Positions 1 to 6,803 of a DNA stretch of 7,855 nt are shown here, piece by piece. The DNA is taken from positions 1 to 7,855 of the forward strand of contig URJM01000081.1 in NCBI GenBank assembly GCA_900548225.1. Direction: 5' to 3'. Origin of the DNA: an uncultured bacterium. Lineage in GTDB: Bacteria > Verrucomicrobiota > Lentisphaeria > Oligosphaerales > Oligosphaeraceae. The notes beneath the pieces are model-generated. The model was not told where the DNA came from, searched no databases, and was given only the letters and a program-made list of their open reading frames with translations. A program made the position numbers and the translations under genes. Each line of letters begins with the position of its first letter. Position 1 is the first letter of the stretch.

Positions 1-149
1 AGGGTAGGGAGAAGAATGGAGAGGGTAGTGCGTGGTCACTTTGCAGTGGGCTTCCAAAGTAGAGGGTAGGGAGAAGAATGGAGAGGGTAGTGCGTGGTCA
101 CTTTGCAGTGGGCTTCCGTTGAGTAGGGAGTAGGGAGGAGAATGGAGAG
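1..149 (+). repeat. Direct tandem copies of a ~62-base GTAGGGAG/GTAGTGCGTGG repeat
   Basis: The unit starts with a purine-rich part (AGGGTAGGGAGAAGAATGGA) and ends with a conserved 32-base core that begins GGTAGTGCGTGG and ends GTGGGCTTCC. Full cores lie at 24-55 and 86-117, exactly 62 bases apart and identical. A third unit begins near 121 and its core starts at 150, but that core is interrupted after 161. Each core contains a small hairpin, CACT-TTGC-AGTG. The window starts inside the array, so the true copy number is unknown. No coding frame here resembles a protein. The same family returns at 7761-7855, so it is a dispersed genomic repeat and not a local duplication. Confidence 0.9.
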
Positions 150-212
150 GGTAGTGCGTGGCTGGCGCGCGTTGGCGCGCCTCGCACGGCGATTCTGCCG
201 TGCGACCTACAA
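150..212. repeat. Two back-to-back hairpins interrupting the repeat (REP-like element)
   Basis: After the first 12 bases of the third repeat core (150-161) the sequence switches to two adjacent perfect palindromes. The first is GGCGCGC (164-170), loop GTTG, GCGCGCC (175-181). The second is TCGCACGGC (182-190), loop GATTCT, GCCGTGCGA (197-205). No base separates the two hairpins. Paired GC-rich hairpins in intergenic DNA are the hallmark of REP/BIME-type elements moved by RAYT (REP-associated TnpA) transposases. That family link is inference: no transposase is present here and the usual GTAG-type REP tetranucleotide was not established. The hairpins themselves are read directly from the sequence. 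Confidence 0.7.
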
Positions 213-274
213 TGGAAGCCCACTGCAAAGTGGCCACGCACTACCTTCTTCTCCCTTCTCCCTCCTCCCTACTC
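213..274 (-). repeat. Inverted copy of the GTAGGGAG/GTAGTGCGTGG repeat
   Basis: Read on the minus strand this is one complete unit of the family found at 1-149. Its 32-base core (214-245) differs from the cores at 24-55 and 86-117 at one position, C instead of T just before CACTTTGCAGTG. The change strengthens the small hairpin from a G-T (G-U in RNA) pair to a G-C pair. Together with the forward copies it makes a large inverted repeat around the two GC-rich hairpins at 164-205. It lies directly upstream of the promoter candidate for the PHP gene. Confidence 0.88.
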
Positions 275-277
275 AAA

Positions 278-305
278 TTGACTTATATTTGCGCTTTTGT
301 AGGAT
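278..305 (+). promoter_or_regulatory. Candidate sigma-70-type promoter for the PHP gene
   Basis: A -35-like TTGACT (278-283) is followed after 16 bases by TAGGAT (300-305), which matches four of six -10 consensus positions. It lies in a short AT-rich stretch immediately after the inverted repeat. Transcription would start near 312, leaving an untranslated leader of about 80 bases before the ATG at 395. This rests only on consensus similarity. Confidence 0.35.
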
Positions 306-394
306 TTGGCGTGGTTTTGGCGTAGTTCCGTGTTTTTTTCTGTGGATGCGTCGCCACGGGTATTCACCTTTTCTTTGCCTCAGTCCATTGTCGC

Positions 395-1264
395 ATGATT
401 GATTTACATTGCCACAGCACAGCATCCGACGGCTCCTTCACGCCCACCCAGTTGGTTTCGCTAGCGGAGGAGTGCGGCCTAAAGGCCCTTGCACTCACCG
501 ACCACGACACCCTTGACGGCCTGGGGGAATTTCGCAGGGCAGGCGAGAATTCTCCGGTCGAGTGCATTCCGGGGATTGAGCTTGCCTCCCAGGATGCGGA
601 GAATTCCTATGCGGGCTACCACATTGTCGGTCTGTTTCTGGGGGCGGAGGCATCCGAGGAGATGCAGGAGCTGATGCAGCGTTGCATTGAGGCGCGTGAG
701 GCACGCAATCTGGCAATACTCGAGCGTCTCAGACACCATGGAATCGAGCTCTCCCTTACGGAGGTGGAGTCTGCGGCTGGGGGTGAGGTGATTGGGCGTC
801 CCCACATTGCCCAGGCATTGGTGAACCGGGGCGTCGTGTCGTCGATCCAGGGTGCGTTTGACAGGTATCTTGGATCCGGCAAGCCCGCATACGTCCGCAG
901 GAGGCTTCCTTCGCCTGAGACAGCCATTGCCGCGATACATTCGATGGGTGGCGTTGCGATATGGGCCCACCCGTTTACCAGGGGCAACTACACTGTGAGG
1001 AGGATACACGAGATGGCGGTTCACCTCAAGGGGATTGGGCTTGACGGCATGGAGGCCTACTATGCGCTCCATACGGTCACCCAGGTCAAGAATGCCCTGG
1101 AAATATGCAAGGACGTGGGGCTTCTGCCCTCGGGCGGCTCCGACTTCCACGGCGCGGTAACACGGAGTATCCGCCTTGGCGTCGGGACAGGGAAGCTGAA
1201 TGTGCCCGATTCGATTCTGGCTGACCTGGAGGCATGCCGCGACCAGAGGGCGTCAGCCCGCTAG
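395..1264 (+). CDS. PHP-domain phosphoesterase, RNase AM/YciV-like
   Basis: A 289-residue protein of the polymerase-and-histidinol-phosphatase (PHP) family. Metal-binding motifs appear in the expected order: HCH (H5, H7), D12, DHD (36-38), E62, H76, GRPH (134-137), AHP (191-193) and SDFH (249-252). Length and motif spacing match E. coli RNase AM (YciV/RnaAM, about 293 residues), a 5'-3' exoribonuclease that also removes phosphate from nucleotide 3',5'-bisphosphates such as pAp; other relatives are 3',5'-nucleoside bisphosphate phosphatases. It is probably a soluble cytoplasmic enzyme with a trinuclear metal site; the exact substrate is inference. The chosen ATG places the first metal motif at residues 3-7, as is usual. 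There is no recognisable Shine-Dalgarno before it. It converges on the permease gene with a 25-base gap and has no operon partner here. Confidence 0.93.
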   Translation: MIDLHCHSTASDGSFTPTQLVSLAEECGLKALALTDHDTLDGLGEFRRAGENSPVECIPGIELASQDAENSYAGYHIVGLFLGAEASEEMQELMQRCIEAREARNLAILERLRHHGIELSLTEVESAAGGEVIGRPHIAQALVNRGVVSSIQGAFDRYLGSGKPAYVRRRLPSPETAIAAIHSMGGVAIWAHPFTRGNYTVRRIHEMAVHLKGIGLDGMEAYYALHTVTQVKNALEICKDVGLLPSGGSDFHGAVTRSIRLGVGTGKLNVPDSILADLEACRDQRASAR

Positions 1265-1289
1265 TGGCTCCGGGGTGACTTTGGCTTCG

Positions 1290-2897
1290 CTATTCGTAGT
1301 GGAGGCGTCGTTTGGGGTCGAAGGCGTTGCGTATGCCTTCTCCCACGAACACCCCGAGCAGCATGACGATGAAGAGTGCCGTTGAGGGGAATAGTGTCAG
1401 CCACCATGCGCTTCTTTCGGCCTGGGCCTGTGCGAGCAGTTCCCCGAGGCTGGGGGTAGGCACCGGAAGTCCGAACCCCAGGTAGTCGAGCGCCGCCAGG
1501 GAGCCGATTGCTCCTACAAGCGAAAATGGAAAGAGTGTTATCAGCGGGACTAGCGCGTTGGGCAGAATGTGCCGGAATGCGATTTGCCAGCCCGATAGCC
1601 CCAGGCATCTTGCCGCCTCCACGAAGGGAAGCCTCCGCAGCCGCAGGGTCTCCGCACGCATATACTGTGCGATTCCTATCCAGTTGAAGAGCGCATAGCA
1701 GACAAGCAGCAACGTGAAGCCCGCGCCGTAGATGGAGCCCATGAGTATCATGATGTAGAGGAAGGGCAGGGCGCTCCAAATCTCCGTGAATCTCTGGCCG
1801 AGGAGGTCTGTCCTCCCGCCACGGTATCCCTGGAGGATTCCGGCGAAGGAACCTCCTGCCAGCGAAAAGAAGACGAGAAGCATGCCGAAGTTGAGGGCAA
1901 TCCTCAGGCCGTAGAAGATTCTTGCGAAGACGTCGCGCCCCGCGCTGTCGAGCCCCATGACGTGTCCGGGGACAGGCCGGAAGGGATATCTGACGCTCTC
2001 CATCTCGACGGAGATGTGGTAGGATCTGCCGTCACAGATGGTCTCGTGCTCCCAAGGCCCCGGGGAGTTCTCCGTATGGATGGCGGACCGCCCCTCGGAT
2101 ATCGCCTCGCGGACGCCCTCGGGAAGCCTCCCGAAGGCATCCGCGCGGCTGCCGCCCCCCGACGGGAGATCGCTGTCTGGGCGGAATGTCCACTTCTCGG
2201 GCTTTCCCGCGTTGCCATGTTGTATCTCCAGAGCCCGTGCGCGCAATGTCCTTCGCCCGTTGTTCCTTGCGTTTGTCGCCGCAAAGGAGAGGTTGACCTC
2301 CAGGAACGGGGAGCCCTCCTTTGGAACCAGGCGGAATGACCTTGATTCGTCTGCATTGCCCTCCCATCTTGTAAGCAATGCCTCCTCCATGCCCTCTGGA
2401 ATCGTCCAGAAGTCTTCGAGGGTGCGTCCTCTGGTCTCCTCCGGCATTTTTCCCCCTTCGGCGAGCAGTGTCTCCAGGGATGTGGCCTTTGAAATCACGA
2501 GGCCGGGGGAAAGTGTCAGGCTCGCCACCCTCGGCTCAATGGATACGCGCACCAGTTCGCGAAGATGTTCCTGCAACTCCTCCTTGGGGACGATGCGGTA
2601 GGGGTCGTTGCGGAAGATTGGCCACAGGGCCAGGTCCCCGTCAAATGCGCCGTGCCAATCCAGCGACAGGTAGTCGGCAAGCTGGGGAGAGCCTCCTTCG
2701 GCGAACGAGGACTCGGGATAGAAGAAGAACGCGGGAAAATACCAGCGGCCGCCATGGCGCAGGACCAGCGGTCGGCTGTTGCAGAAGAGTTCCGCCCCAA
2801 GGGTCGCCAGGTACAGGAGCACAAGCACGACAAGGCTCCACCAGCCGCGCTTCAGCTGGCGAAATCTCCGGAATCGTTTTCTTGTAATCGGATCCAT
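1290..2897 (-). CDS. yejE: YejE-type peptide/microcin C ABC transporter permease with enlarged extracytoplasmic segment
   Basis: A 535-residue inner-membrane permease of the binding-protein-dependent ABC class. The N-terminus (RRFRQLKRGWWSL, RPLVLRHGGRWYFP) and C-terminal half (GLDSAGRDVFARIFYG, LQGYRGGRTDLLGQRF, DYLGFGLPVPTPSLGELL, NAFDP) align closely with E. coli YejE, part of the YejABEF importer for microcin C-like peptides. The EAA coupling motif is at 427-448. Helices are near 19-37, 333-357, 375-410, 447-475 and 498-520. E. coli YejE is about 341 residues; here roughly 200 extra residues (about 103-303) sit between helix 1 and the core and are predicted outside the cytoplasm. The gene follows the metallopeptidase gene after an 18-base gap, with a TAGGAG overlapping that gene's stop as its probable ribosome site (spacing long, about 15 bases). 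No YejA, YejB or YejF gene is visible. Confidence 0.9.
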   Translation of the reverse strand: MDPITRKRFRRFRQLKRGWWSLVVLVLLYLATLGAELFCNSRPLVLRHGGRWYFPAFFFYPESSFAEGGSPQLADYLSLDWHGAFDGDLALWPIFRNDPYRIVPKEELQEHLRELVRVSIEPRVASLTLSPGLVISKATSLETLLAEGGKMPEETRGRTLEDFWTIPEGMEEALLTRWEGNADESRSFRLVPKEGSPFLEVNLSFAATNARNNGRRTLRARALEIQHGNAGKPEKWTFRPDSDLPSGGGSRADAFGRLPEGVREAISEGRSAIHTENSPGPWEHETICDGRSYHISVEMESVRYPFRPVPGHVMGLDSAGRDVFARIFYGLRIALNFGMLLVFFSLAGGSFAGILQGYRGGRTDLLGQRFTEIWSALPFLYIMILMGSIYGAGFTLLLVCYALFNWIGIAQYMRAETLRLRRLPFVEAARCLGLSGWQIAFRHILPNALVPLITLFPFSLVGAIGSLAALDYLGFGLPVPTPSLGELLAQAQAERSAWWLTLFPSTALFIVMLLGVFVGEGIRNAFDPKRRLHYE

Positions 2898-2915
2898 TGG
2901 GCGGTTGCACAGCTC

Positions 2916-4067
2916 CTACTCTTCCCCGAGAAGCCCCTGTTTCCCACGCTCGACACCCCTCTTGAGCTTGAAACGGCGCCCCGCGACCTCCCCGGCGGCA
3001 CGGGCCTCATGGGAGTGGGTGGAGCAGGCACGCTTGCTGGTGCGCATGTGGGGATAGGTCCATCTGCAGAATTCGTCAAGGCCTTTCTCATCCACCTTGA
3101 CAAGGGCACGCATCTGTGGACGCTGGTTCTGCTCCCGCAGGGCGTTTCTGACGCCGGTGAGTACTCCGATTTCAAAGTCCTGCCGCGCACGGCTCTGGGT
3201 GAGCACCTTGCCCAGAAGCATGGAGGGAAGGTCGTGGATCGCACGGACGATGTATGCGGACAGGCAGTCGTGGACGTATGAGGCTATCTGTATGTTCCTG
3301 CGGCTGCCGCTGATGCTCAGCTGGCGCAGATATTTGCCAGGAGCCCTGCTCCCGATGTCGGGAACACAGTTCCAGACGACGCGGACATGGTAGAACTCCT
3401 GCAGAATGCTCCCCAGGATGGAGTCGCGGACTGTCAGACGCCTCTGCAACGGACCAATCCCGATTGTGTAGAATTCATCCCTGTCAGGGGTGGATGCGGA
3501 GGCCTCGCCATACATCTCCACAAAGTGGGCCTCCAGCTCGCGGGCCTTCAACAATGCCGCATGGGCCTCGTGCTCGTTGGCACTCTCCGAAAGGGAAAGA
3601 AGTTTCCGAATCTTCAAAAGAAGACGGGACTGGGGAGTCACAGCACCCTCGGCAGACGACCCGTCAGAATCCACCTCCTCGGAAAAAACCGCCTGGTCCA
3701 AGGTGGGATAGTCGCCCGACGCCTGGGGACGGGCGCCAATCAAAAGGCAGATGTCGCGGAAATGCGCGCCGTGGACCCCCTCGTCCAGCCCCGGATAGAG
3801 TGTGTCTACAATCTGGTGGGCGGTTTCGTGACGCAATACGTCGACGACCGCATACCACGGATGCTCCAGAAGAAGCTCCTCCTTCAATTCTATGCAGCGG
3901 ATGCTCCCGCCACGCCACTGCCCCCACCGCCCACGCAGCCCGGGAACGACCGAAAAAAGGGGCTTCTCAAGCAAGTCGCGCATCTCCTGAGGAAGACGGG
4001 AGACCGCAATCCGCCACTCCTCGCCCAGCGCGGCGGAAACTATCGAGGAATTCAACTTCGAAGACAT
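2916..4067 (-). CDS. SprT-like zinc metallopeptidase/DUF2786 protein
   Basis: Numbered from the ATG at 4067, this is a 383-residue soluble protein. Residues about 1-115 form a SprT-like domain with the zincin motif HETAH (80-84) and a downstream HGAHF (99-103) that supplies the probable third zinc ligand. A linker rich in acidic and small residues (about 125-146) follows. Residues 147-186 match DUF2786 (SRLLLKIRKLLSLSES, then NEHEAHAALLKARELEAHF). The rest resembles the domain that usually follows DUF2786, with F-IGVLTGVRNALR and a terminal AAGEVAGRRFKLKRGVE. It is predicted to be a cytoplasmic metal-dependent peptidase; its substrate is unknown. A GTG at 4103 would add 12 residues, but neither start has a well-spaced Shine-Dalgarno; the ATG was preferred because MSSKLNSS looks like a natural N-terminus. 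It is probably co-transcribed with the permease gene. Confidence 0.8.
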   Translation of the reverse strand: MSSKLNSSIVSAALGEEWRIAVSRLPQEMRDLLEKPLFSVVPGLRGRWGQWRGGSIRCIELKEELLLEHPWYAVVDVLRHETAHQIVDTLYPGLDEGVHGAHFRDICLLIGARPQASGDYPTLDQAVFSEEVDSDGSSAEGAVTPQSRLLLKIRKLLSLSESANEHEAHAALLKARELEAHFVEMYGEASASTPDRDEFYTIGIGPLQRRLTVRDSILGSILQEFYHVRVVWNCVPDIGSRAPGKYLRQLSISGSRRNIQIASYVHDCLSAYIVRAIHDLPSMLLGKVLTQSRARQDFEIGVLTGVRNALREQNQRPQMRALVKVDEKGLDEFCRWTYPHMRTSKRACSTHSHEARAAGEVAGRRFKLKRGVERGKQGLLGEE

Positions 4068-4247
4068 GCCACGTAACTTAATCCAAACGACGATGTCAAG
4101 CACGCCATGCGGACACTATCCTCGCAAAACTGTCAGGGACGCTCCGCCCCCTCGGCAGGGGAGACAAGCTGCGTATGCACACGAATTGCCTCAGCCCGAC
4201 TTTATCCGGAAACAATGACCCCGTTCCCCGAGAAGATGCCCTTCCAT

Positions 4248-4590
4248 GGTTCTGACCCCACGCCGCCTCCTGTTTTCGTGTCTTTCGTGTGTTTAGTGGT
4301 TTTGAAATTATTATTCGTGCCCCTTCGTGTCCATTCGTGGTTCTTAGTTTTTTCCGTGCCCCTTCGTGGTTCTAGCTCCACACCGTCTTCTGTTTTCGTG
4401 TGTTTCGTGTGTTTCGTGGTTTTGAAAATTTTATTCGTGCCCCTTCGTGTCCATTCGTGGTTCTTAGGTTTTTTCGTGTGCTTCGTGGTTTTGAATTTTT
4501 TATTCGTGCCCCTTCGTGTCCATTCGTGGTTCTTAGGTTTTTCCGTGCCCCTTCGTGGTTCTGTTTTTTTTCCGTGTGTTTCGTGTGTTC
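4248..4590. repeat. Higher-order TTCGTG tandem repeat
   Basis: Unit A starts at GGTTCT 4248 and unit B at GGTTCT 4368, a period of exactly 120 bases. Each contains a block where TTCGTG recurs every 9 bases (for example 4395, 4404, 4413) and one where it recurs every 10 (4314, 4324, 4334). The 34-base segment that starts TTCGTGCCCCTTCGTG and ends GGTTCTTAG is identical at 4314-4347, 4434-4467 and 4503-4536. The third unit lacks about 51 bases, so its spacing is 69, and a degenerate fourth follows. On the minus strand it reads as spurious peptides rich in NHEGARIK. From memory, similar repeats are scattered through Planctomycetes, Verrucomicrobia and other environmental genomes and are often misannotated as small proteins. 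Confidence 0.92.
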
Positions 4591-4666
4591 AATCCCCCTT
4601 GTCCCCCTGGCCATGACTATGATGATTATCTTTCCGTTTGCTTGAAAAACGCGGCCGGGGCGGCAT

Positions 4667-4715
4667 CTTGGGGCGGGCGGTCGGGGGAATACTCCCCCCT
4701 CCCTTCCGCCCCAAG
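4667..4715. other. Large GC-rich stem-loop between the divergent genes
   Basis: CTTGGGGCGG (4667-4676) is perfectly complementary to CCGCCCCAAG (4706-4715). Inside, GGGGG (4683-4687) pairs with CCCCC (4694-4698) around a six-base loop, AATACT. The two stems are separated by an unpaired internal loop. No T-run follows on either strand, so a simple intrinsic terminator is unlikely. It lies about 190 bases before the candidate rpsA promoter and about 75 bases after the tandem repeat. Its role is unknown. Confidence 0.6.
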
Positions 4716-4901
4716 TACCCTCCATCCATAGGACGTACGCGCGAGCCGCGCGCAAACCAAGACATGGCATGAGCGGTTTTCCATGCGACTTTTGCGGGGC
4801 GTTGCAGAGCCGGACCCTGTCGCCGGATCGCTGTGTTTGCCGCCGTCTCCCGTCCTTCCGCAACTTGGAGAACCCCCTCCCGTCCTTTTCGTTCTGTATG
4901 C

Positions 4902-4929
4902 TTGCAGAAATGGTTCTCCGTCTTATATT
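4902..4929 (+). promoter_or_regulatory. Candidate rpsA promoter
   Basis: TATATT (4924-4929) matches five of six -10 positions and stands out in GC-rich surroundings. TTGCAG (4902-4907), 16 bases upstream, keeps the essential TTG of a -35 box. Transcription would start near 4936, giving a leader of about 100 bases. That leader can fold into GGCCT (4944-4948) with AGGCC (4960-4964). The leader has no Shine-Dalgarno just before the ATG at 5035, which recalls the autoregulated rpsA leader of E. coli; that parallel is inference. Confidence 0.42.
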
Positions 4930-5034
4930 AAGCAACTTTTCGAGGCCTCTCGTGGCGCCAGGCCAGCAGTTGTCTTTCAACCACAGGCGCCGATACCATC
5001 CCAAACAGAGTAAACCAATCCACAACCCTCGCGT

Positions 5035-6771
5035 ATGAGTAACATTGATCTAGACAATATGCCGTCGATGGAAGAGTTGCTGGCAGGAGAAGCATCCTCC
5101 CAGGCAAATGCCATCCAGGAAAACACCATCGTCGTCGGCAAGATTGCCAGAAAGAAAGAGAGCGGAATCCTCCTGGACGTCGGCGGCAAGGCCGAGTCCT
5201 TCATTGACCGCAGCGATCTCAAGAACTTCGACGATTTGAAGGAGGGCGACACCCTCGAAGTTTACGTGGAGCGTCTTGAAGGCGAGGGCAGCGCGCCCCA
5301 GGTCTCCGTCAAGAAGGCCGAGAGCCAGCGTGCATGGGATGACATCGTCAACAATCACACCGAGGGTTCCCTCATCACCGGCAAGATCACCCAGCGAGTC
5401 AAGGGCGGTCTCATCGTGGATGTGGGCATCGAGGCCTTCCTTCCCGGTTCCCAGGTGGACATTGGGGCACCCCGCGACCTCGACGTCTACGTCGGCCAGG
5501 AGCTTGAGTTCAAGATCATCAAGATCAACACCGAGCGCAAGAACGTCGTCCTCTCCCGCAGGGAGATTCTCGAGGAGGAGCGCACCCGCCAGCGTGCAAA
5601 GCTGCTTGATGAGCTCCAGCCCGGCCAGATCCGCAAGGGCGTTGTCAAGAACATCACCGACTTTGGCGCATTCGTCGACCTCAACGGCATGGATGGCCTG
5701 CTCCACATCACCGACATGAGCTGGAGCCGCGTCACCGACCCGCACACAATCGTCCACAAGGACCAGGAACTCGAGGTCATGATCCTCGAGGTGGACAAGG
5801 AGCGCCAGCGTGTCTCCCTTGGCCTCAAGCAGAAGGAAGGCAATCCCTGGGACACCGCGGACGTCAAGTATCCTGTCAACAGCCGTGTCCACGGCAAGGT
5901 CGTCAACGTCATGCCCTACGGTGCCTTTGTGGAGCTTGAGGAGGGCATCGAGGGTCTCATCCACGTCACTGAGATGAGCTGGACCAAGAAGGTCAACCGT
6001 GCCAGCGACGTGCTGAACATTGGGGACGAGGTGGACGCAGTCGTCCTGGCCGTCCACAAGGACGAGCGCAAGATTTCCCTTGGCCTGCGCCAGGCCCAGC
6101 CGAATCCCTGGGAGTTGATCAAGGAGAAGTATCCGAAGGGCACCCGCATCAAGGGCAAGGTCCGCAACATGACCGGCTACGGCGCCTTCGTCCAGATCCA
6201 GGACGACATCGACGGCATGATCCACGTCTCCGACATGAGCTGGATCCGCAAGATCAACCATCCTTCGGAAATGCTCCAGAAGGGCCAGGAGGTCGAGGCT
6301 GTCATTTTGGACGTGGACGTCGAGAACCAGCGCATCAGCCTCTCCATGAAGAAGCTCACGGATGATCCGTGGCAGAACATCCAGGAGAAGTACAAGGTTG
6401 GCGACACTGTCACCGGCAAGATCACGAAGGTTGCCTCCTTCGGCGCATTTGTCGAGCTTGACGACGGCATTGACGGCCTTATCCACATCTCCGAGCTCTC
6501 CGACGACCACGTCGCCCGTGTCAAGGACTGCGTCACAGTCGGGCAGACTGTCACCGCGAAGGTCAAGAACATCTCCGAGGGCGAGCGTCGCATTGGCCTG
6601 ACCATGAAGAGCGGCAATGCCGCCGCCGAGTCCGCCGAGCGTCCGACCGCCGGTGCGACCTTCTCCAGCGCCCCCGAGGTCAGCGGCCTTGGCGGCCTTG
6701 GAGCGGCTCTTGACGCCGCCCTTACCGCAAACGAGCCCGAGACCCTCGAGGTCGATGGCACCAAGGAGTAA
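5035..6771 (+). CDS. rpsA: 30S ribosomal protein S1, six S1 domains
   Basis: A 578-residue RNA-binding protein that helps the 30S subunit capture and unfold mRNA during translation initiation. Six OB-fold S1 domains are visible at about 30-94, 112-175, 197-265, 282-352, 368-438 and 454-526. Domains 3-6 carry the typical FGAFV or YGAFV followed by G-[LM]-[IL]-H-[IV] (GLLHITDMSW, GLIHVTEMSW, GMIHVSDMSW, GLIHISELS). The first two are more divergent, as in E. coli S1, where they anchor the protein to the ribosome. The tail after 527 is Ala/Glu/Gly-rich and probably disordered. Length is close to the usual 550-580. Codon use is strongly biased: the codon-aligned antisense frame has no stop over nearly the whole gene, so TTA, CTA and TCA codons are absent, fitting high expression. 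The ATG at 5035 has no clear Shine-Dalgarno. A terminator hairpin follows the stop. Confidence 0.97.
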   Translation: MSNIDLDNMPSMEELLAGEASSQANAIQENTIVVGKIARKKESGILLDVGGKAESFIDRSDLKNFDDLKEGDTLEVYVERLEGEGSAPQVSVKKAESQRAWDDIVNNHTEGSLITGKITQRVKGGLIVDVGIEAFLPGSQVDIGAPRDLDVYVGQELEFKIIKINTERKNVVLSRREILEEERTRQRAKLLDELQPGQIRKGVVKNITDFGAFVDLNGMDGLLHITDMSWSRVTDPHTIVHKDQELEVMILEVDKERQRVSLGLKQKEGNPWDTADVKYPVNSRVHGKVVNVMPYGAFVELEEGIEGLIHVTEMSWTKKVNRASDVLNIGDEVDAVVLAVHKDERKISLGLRQAQPNPWELIKEKYPKGTRIKGKVRNMTGYGAFVQIQDDIDGMIHVSDMSWIRKINHPSEMLQKGQEVEAVILDVDVENQRISLSMKKLTDDPWQNIQEKYKVGDTVTGKITKVASFGAFVELDDGIDGLIHISELSDDHVARVKDCVTVGQTVTAKVKNISEGERRIGLTMKSGNAAAESAERPTAGATFSSAPEVSGLGGLGAALDAALTANEPETLEVDGTKE

Positions 6772-6803
6772 CATCCCCACGCTAGCTTGCTAGCACGCAC
6801 GAA

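Larger units (their letters stand above)
4104..5034. other. Long non-coding divergent intergenic region
   Basis: More than 900 bases separate the divergent metallopeptidase and rpsA starts. Open frames here translate the tandem repeat or low-complexity GC-rich DNA and show no protein-like features. The region holds the 120-base TTCGTG repeat (4248-4590), a large inverted repeat (4667-4715), a 6-bp GC hairpin (CGCGCG 4738-4743, CGCGCG 4747-4752), a small CCCCT/AGGGG hairpin (4148-4161) and the candidate rpsA promoter. I found no tRNA or recognisable regulatory RNA, and no convincing minus-strand promoter. Confidence 0.75.

Noticed and set aside
1..275. A possible CRISPR array, given regularly spaced direct repeats.
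   Set aside because: The whole 62-base period is conserved between copies, so there are no unique spacers, and no cas gene is present.
479..1150. A 223-codon antisense frame within the PHP gene.
   Set aside because: It is a shadow of a well-supported gene whose metal-binding motifs are all in the plus frame.
1262..1292. A possible bidirectional terminator between the convergent PHP and permease genes.
   Set aside because: The 25-base gap has no stable hairpin or T-run that I can find.
2565..3281. A 238-codon plus-strand frame spanning the permease/metallopeptidase junction.
   Set aside because: It lies antisense to two recognised genes and shows no family motifs.
4070..4099. A perfect -35 box TTGACA on the minus strand (4094-4099) near the metallopeptidase start.
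   Set aside because: The hexamers at 16-18 base spacing (such as TTACGT) match the -10 consensus at only two positions, and transcription would begin at or after the ATG at 4067, so a promoter call is not supported.
4372..5025. A 217-codon minus-strand frame covering the TTCGTG repeat and the rpsA upstream region.
   Set aside because: Its C-terminal half is the translated repeat (NHEGARIK type) and the rest is low-complexity with no domain; it also covers the rpsA promoter candidate. Plus-strand frames at 4107-4616 and 4400-4645 are equally repeat-derived.
5050..6780. A 576-codon open frame antisense to rpsA.
   Set aside because: It is codon-aligned with rpsA and stays open only because rpsA avoids TTA, CTA and TCA codons. 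Its translation is a repetitive Leu/Asp/Val-rich shadow with no protein family character.
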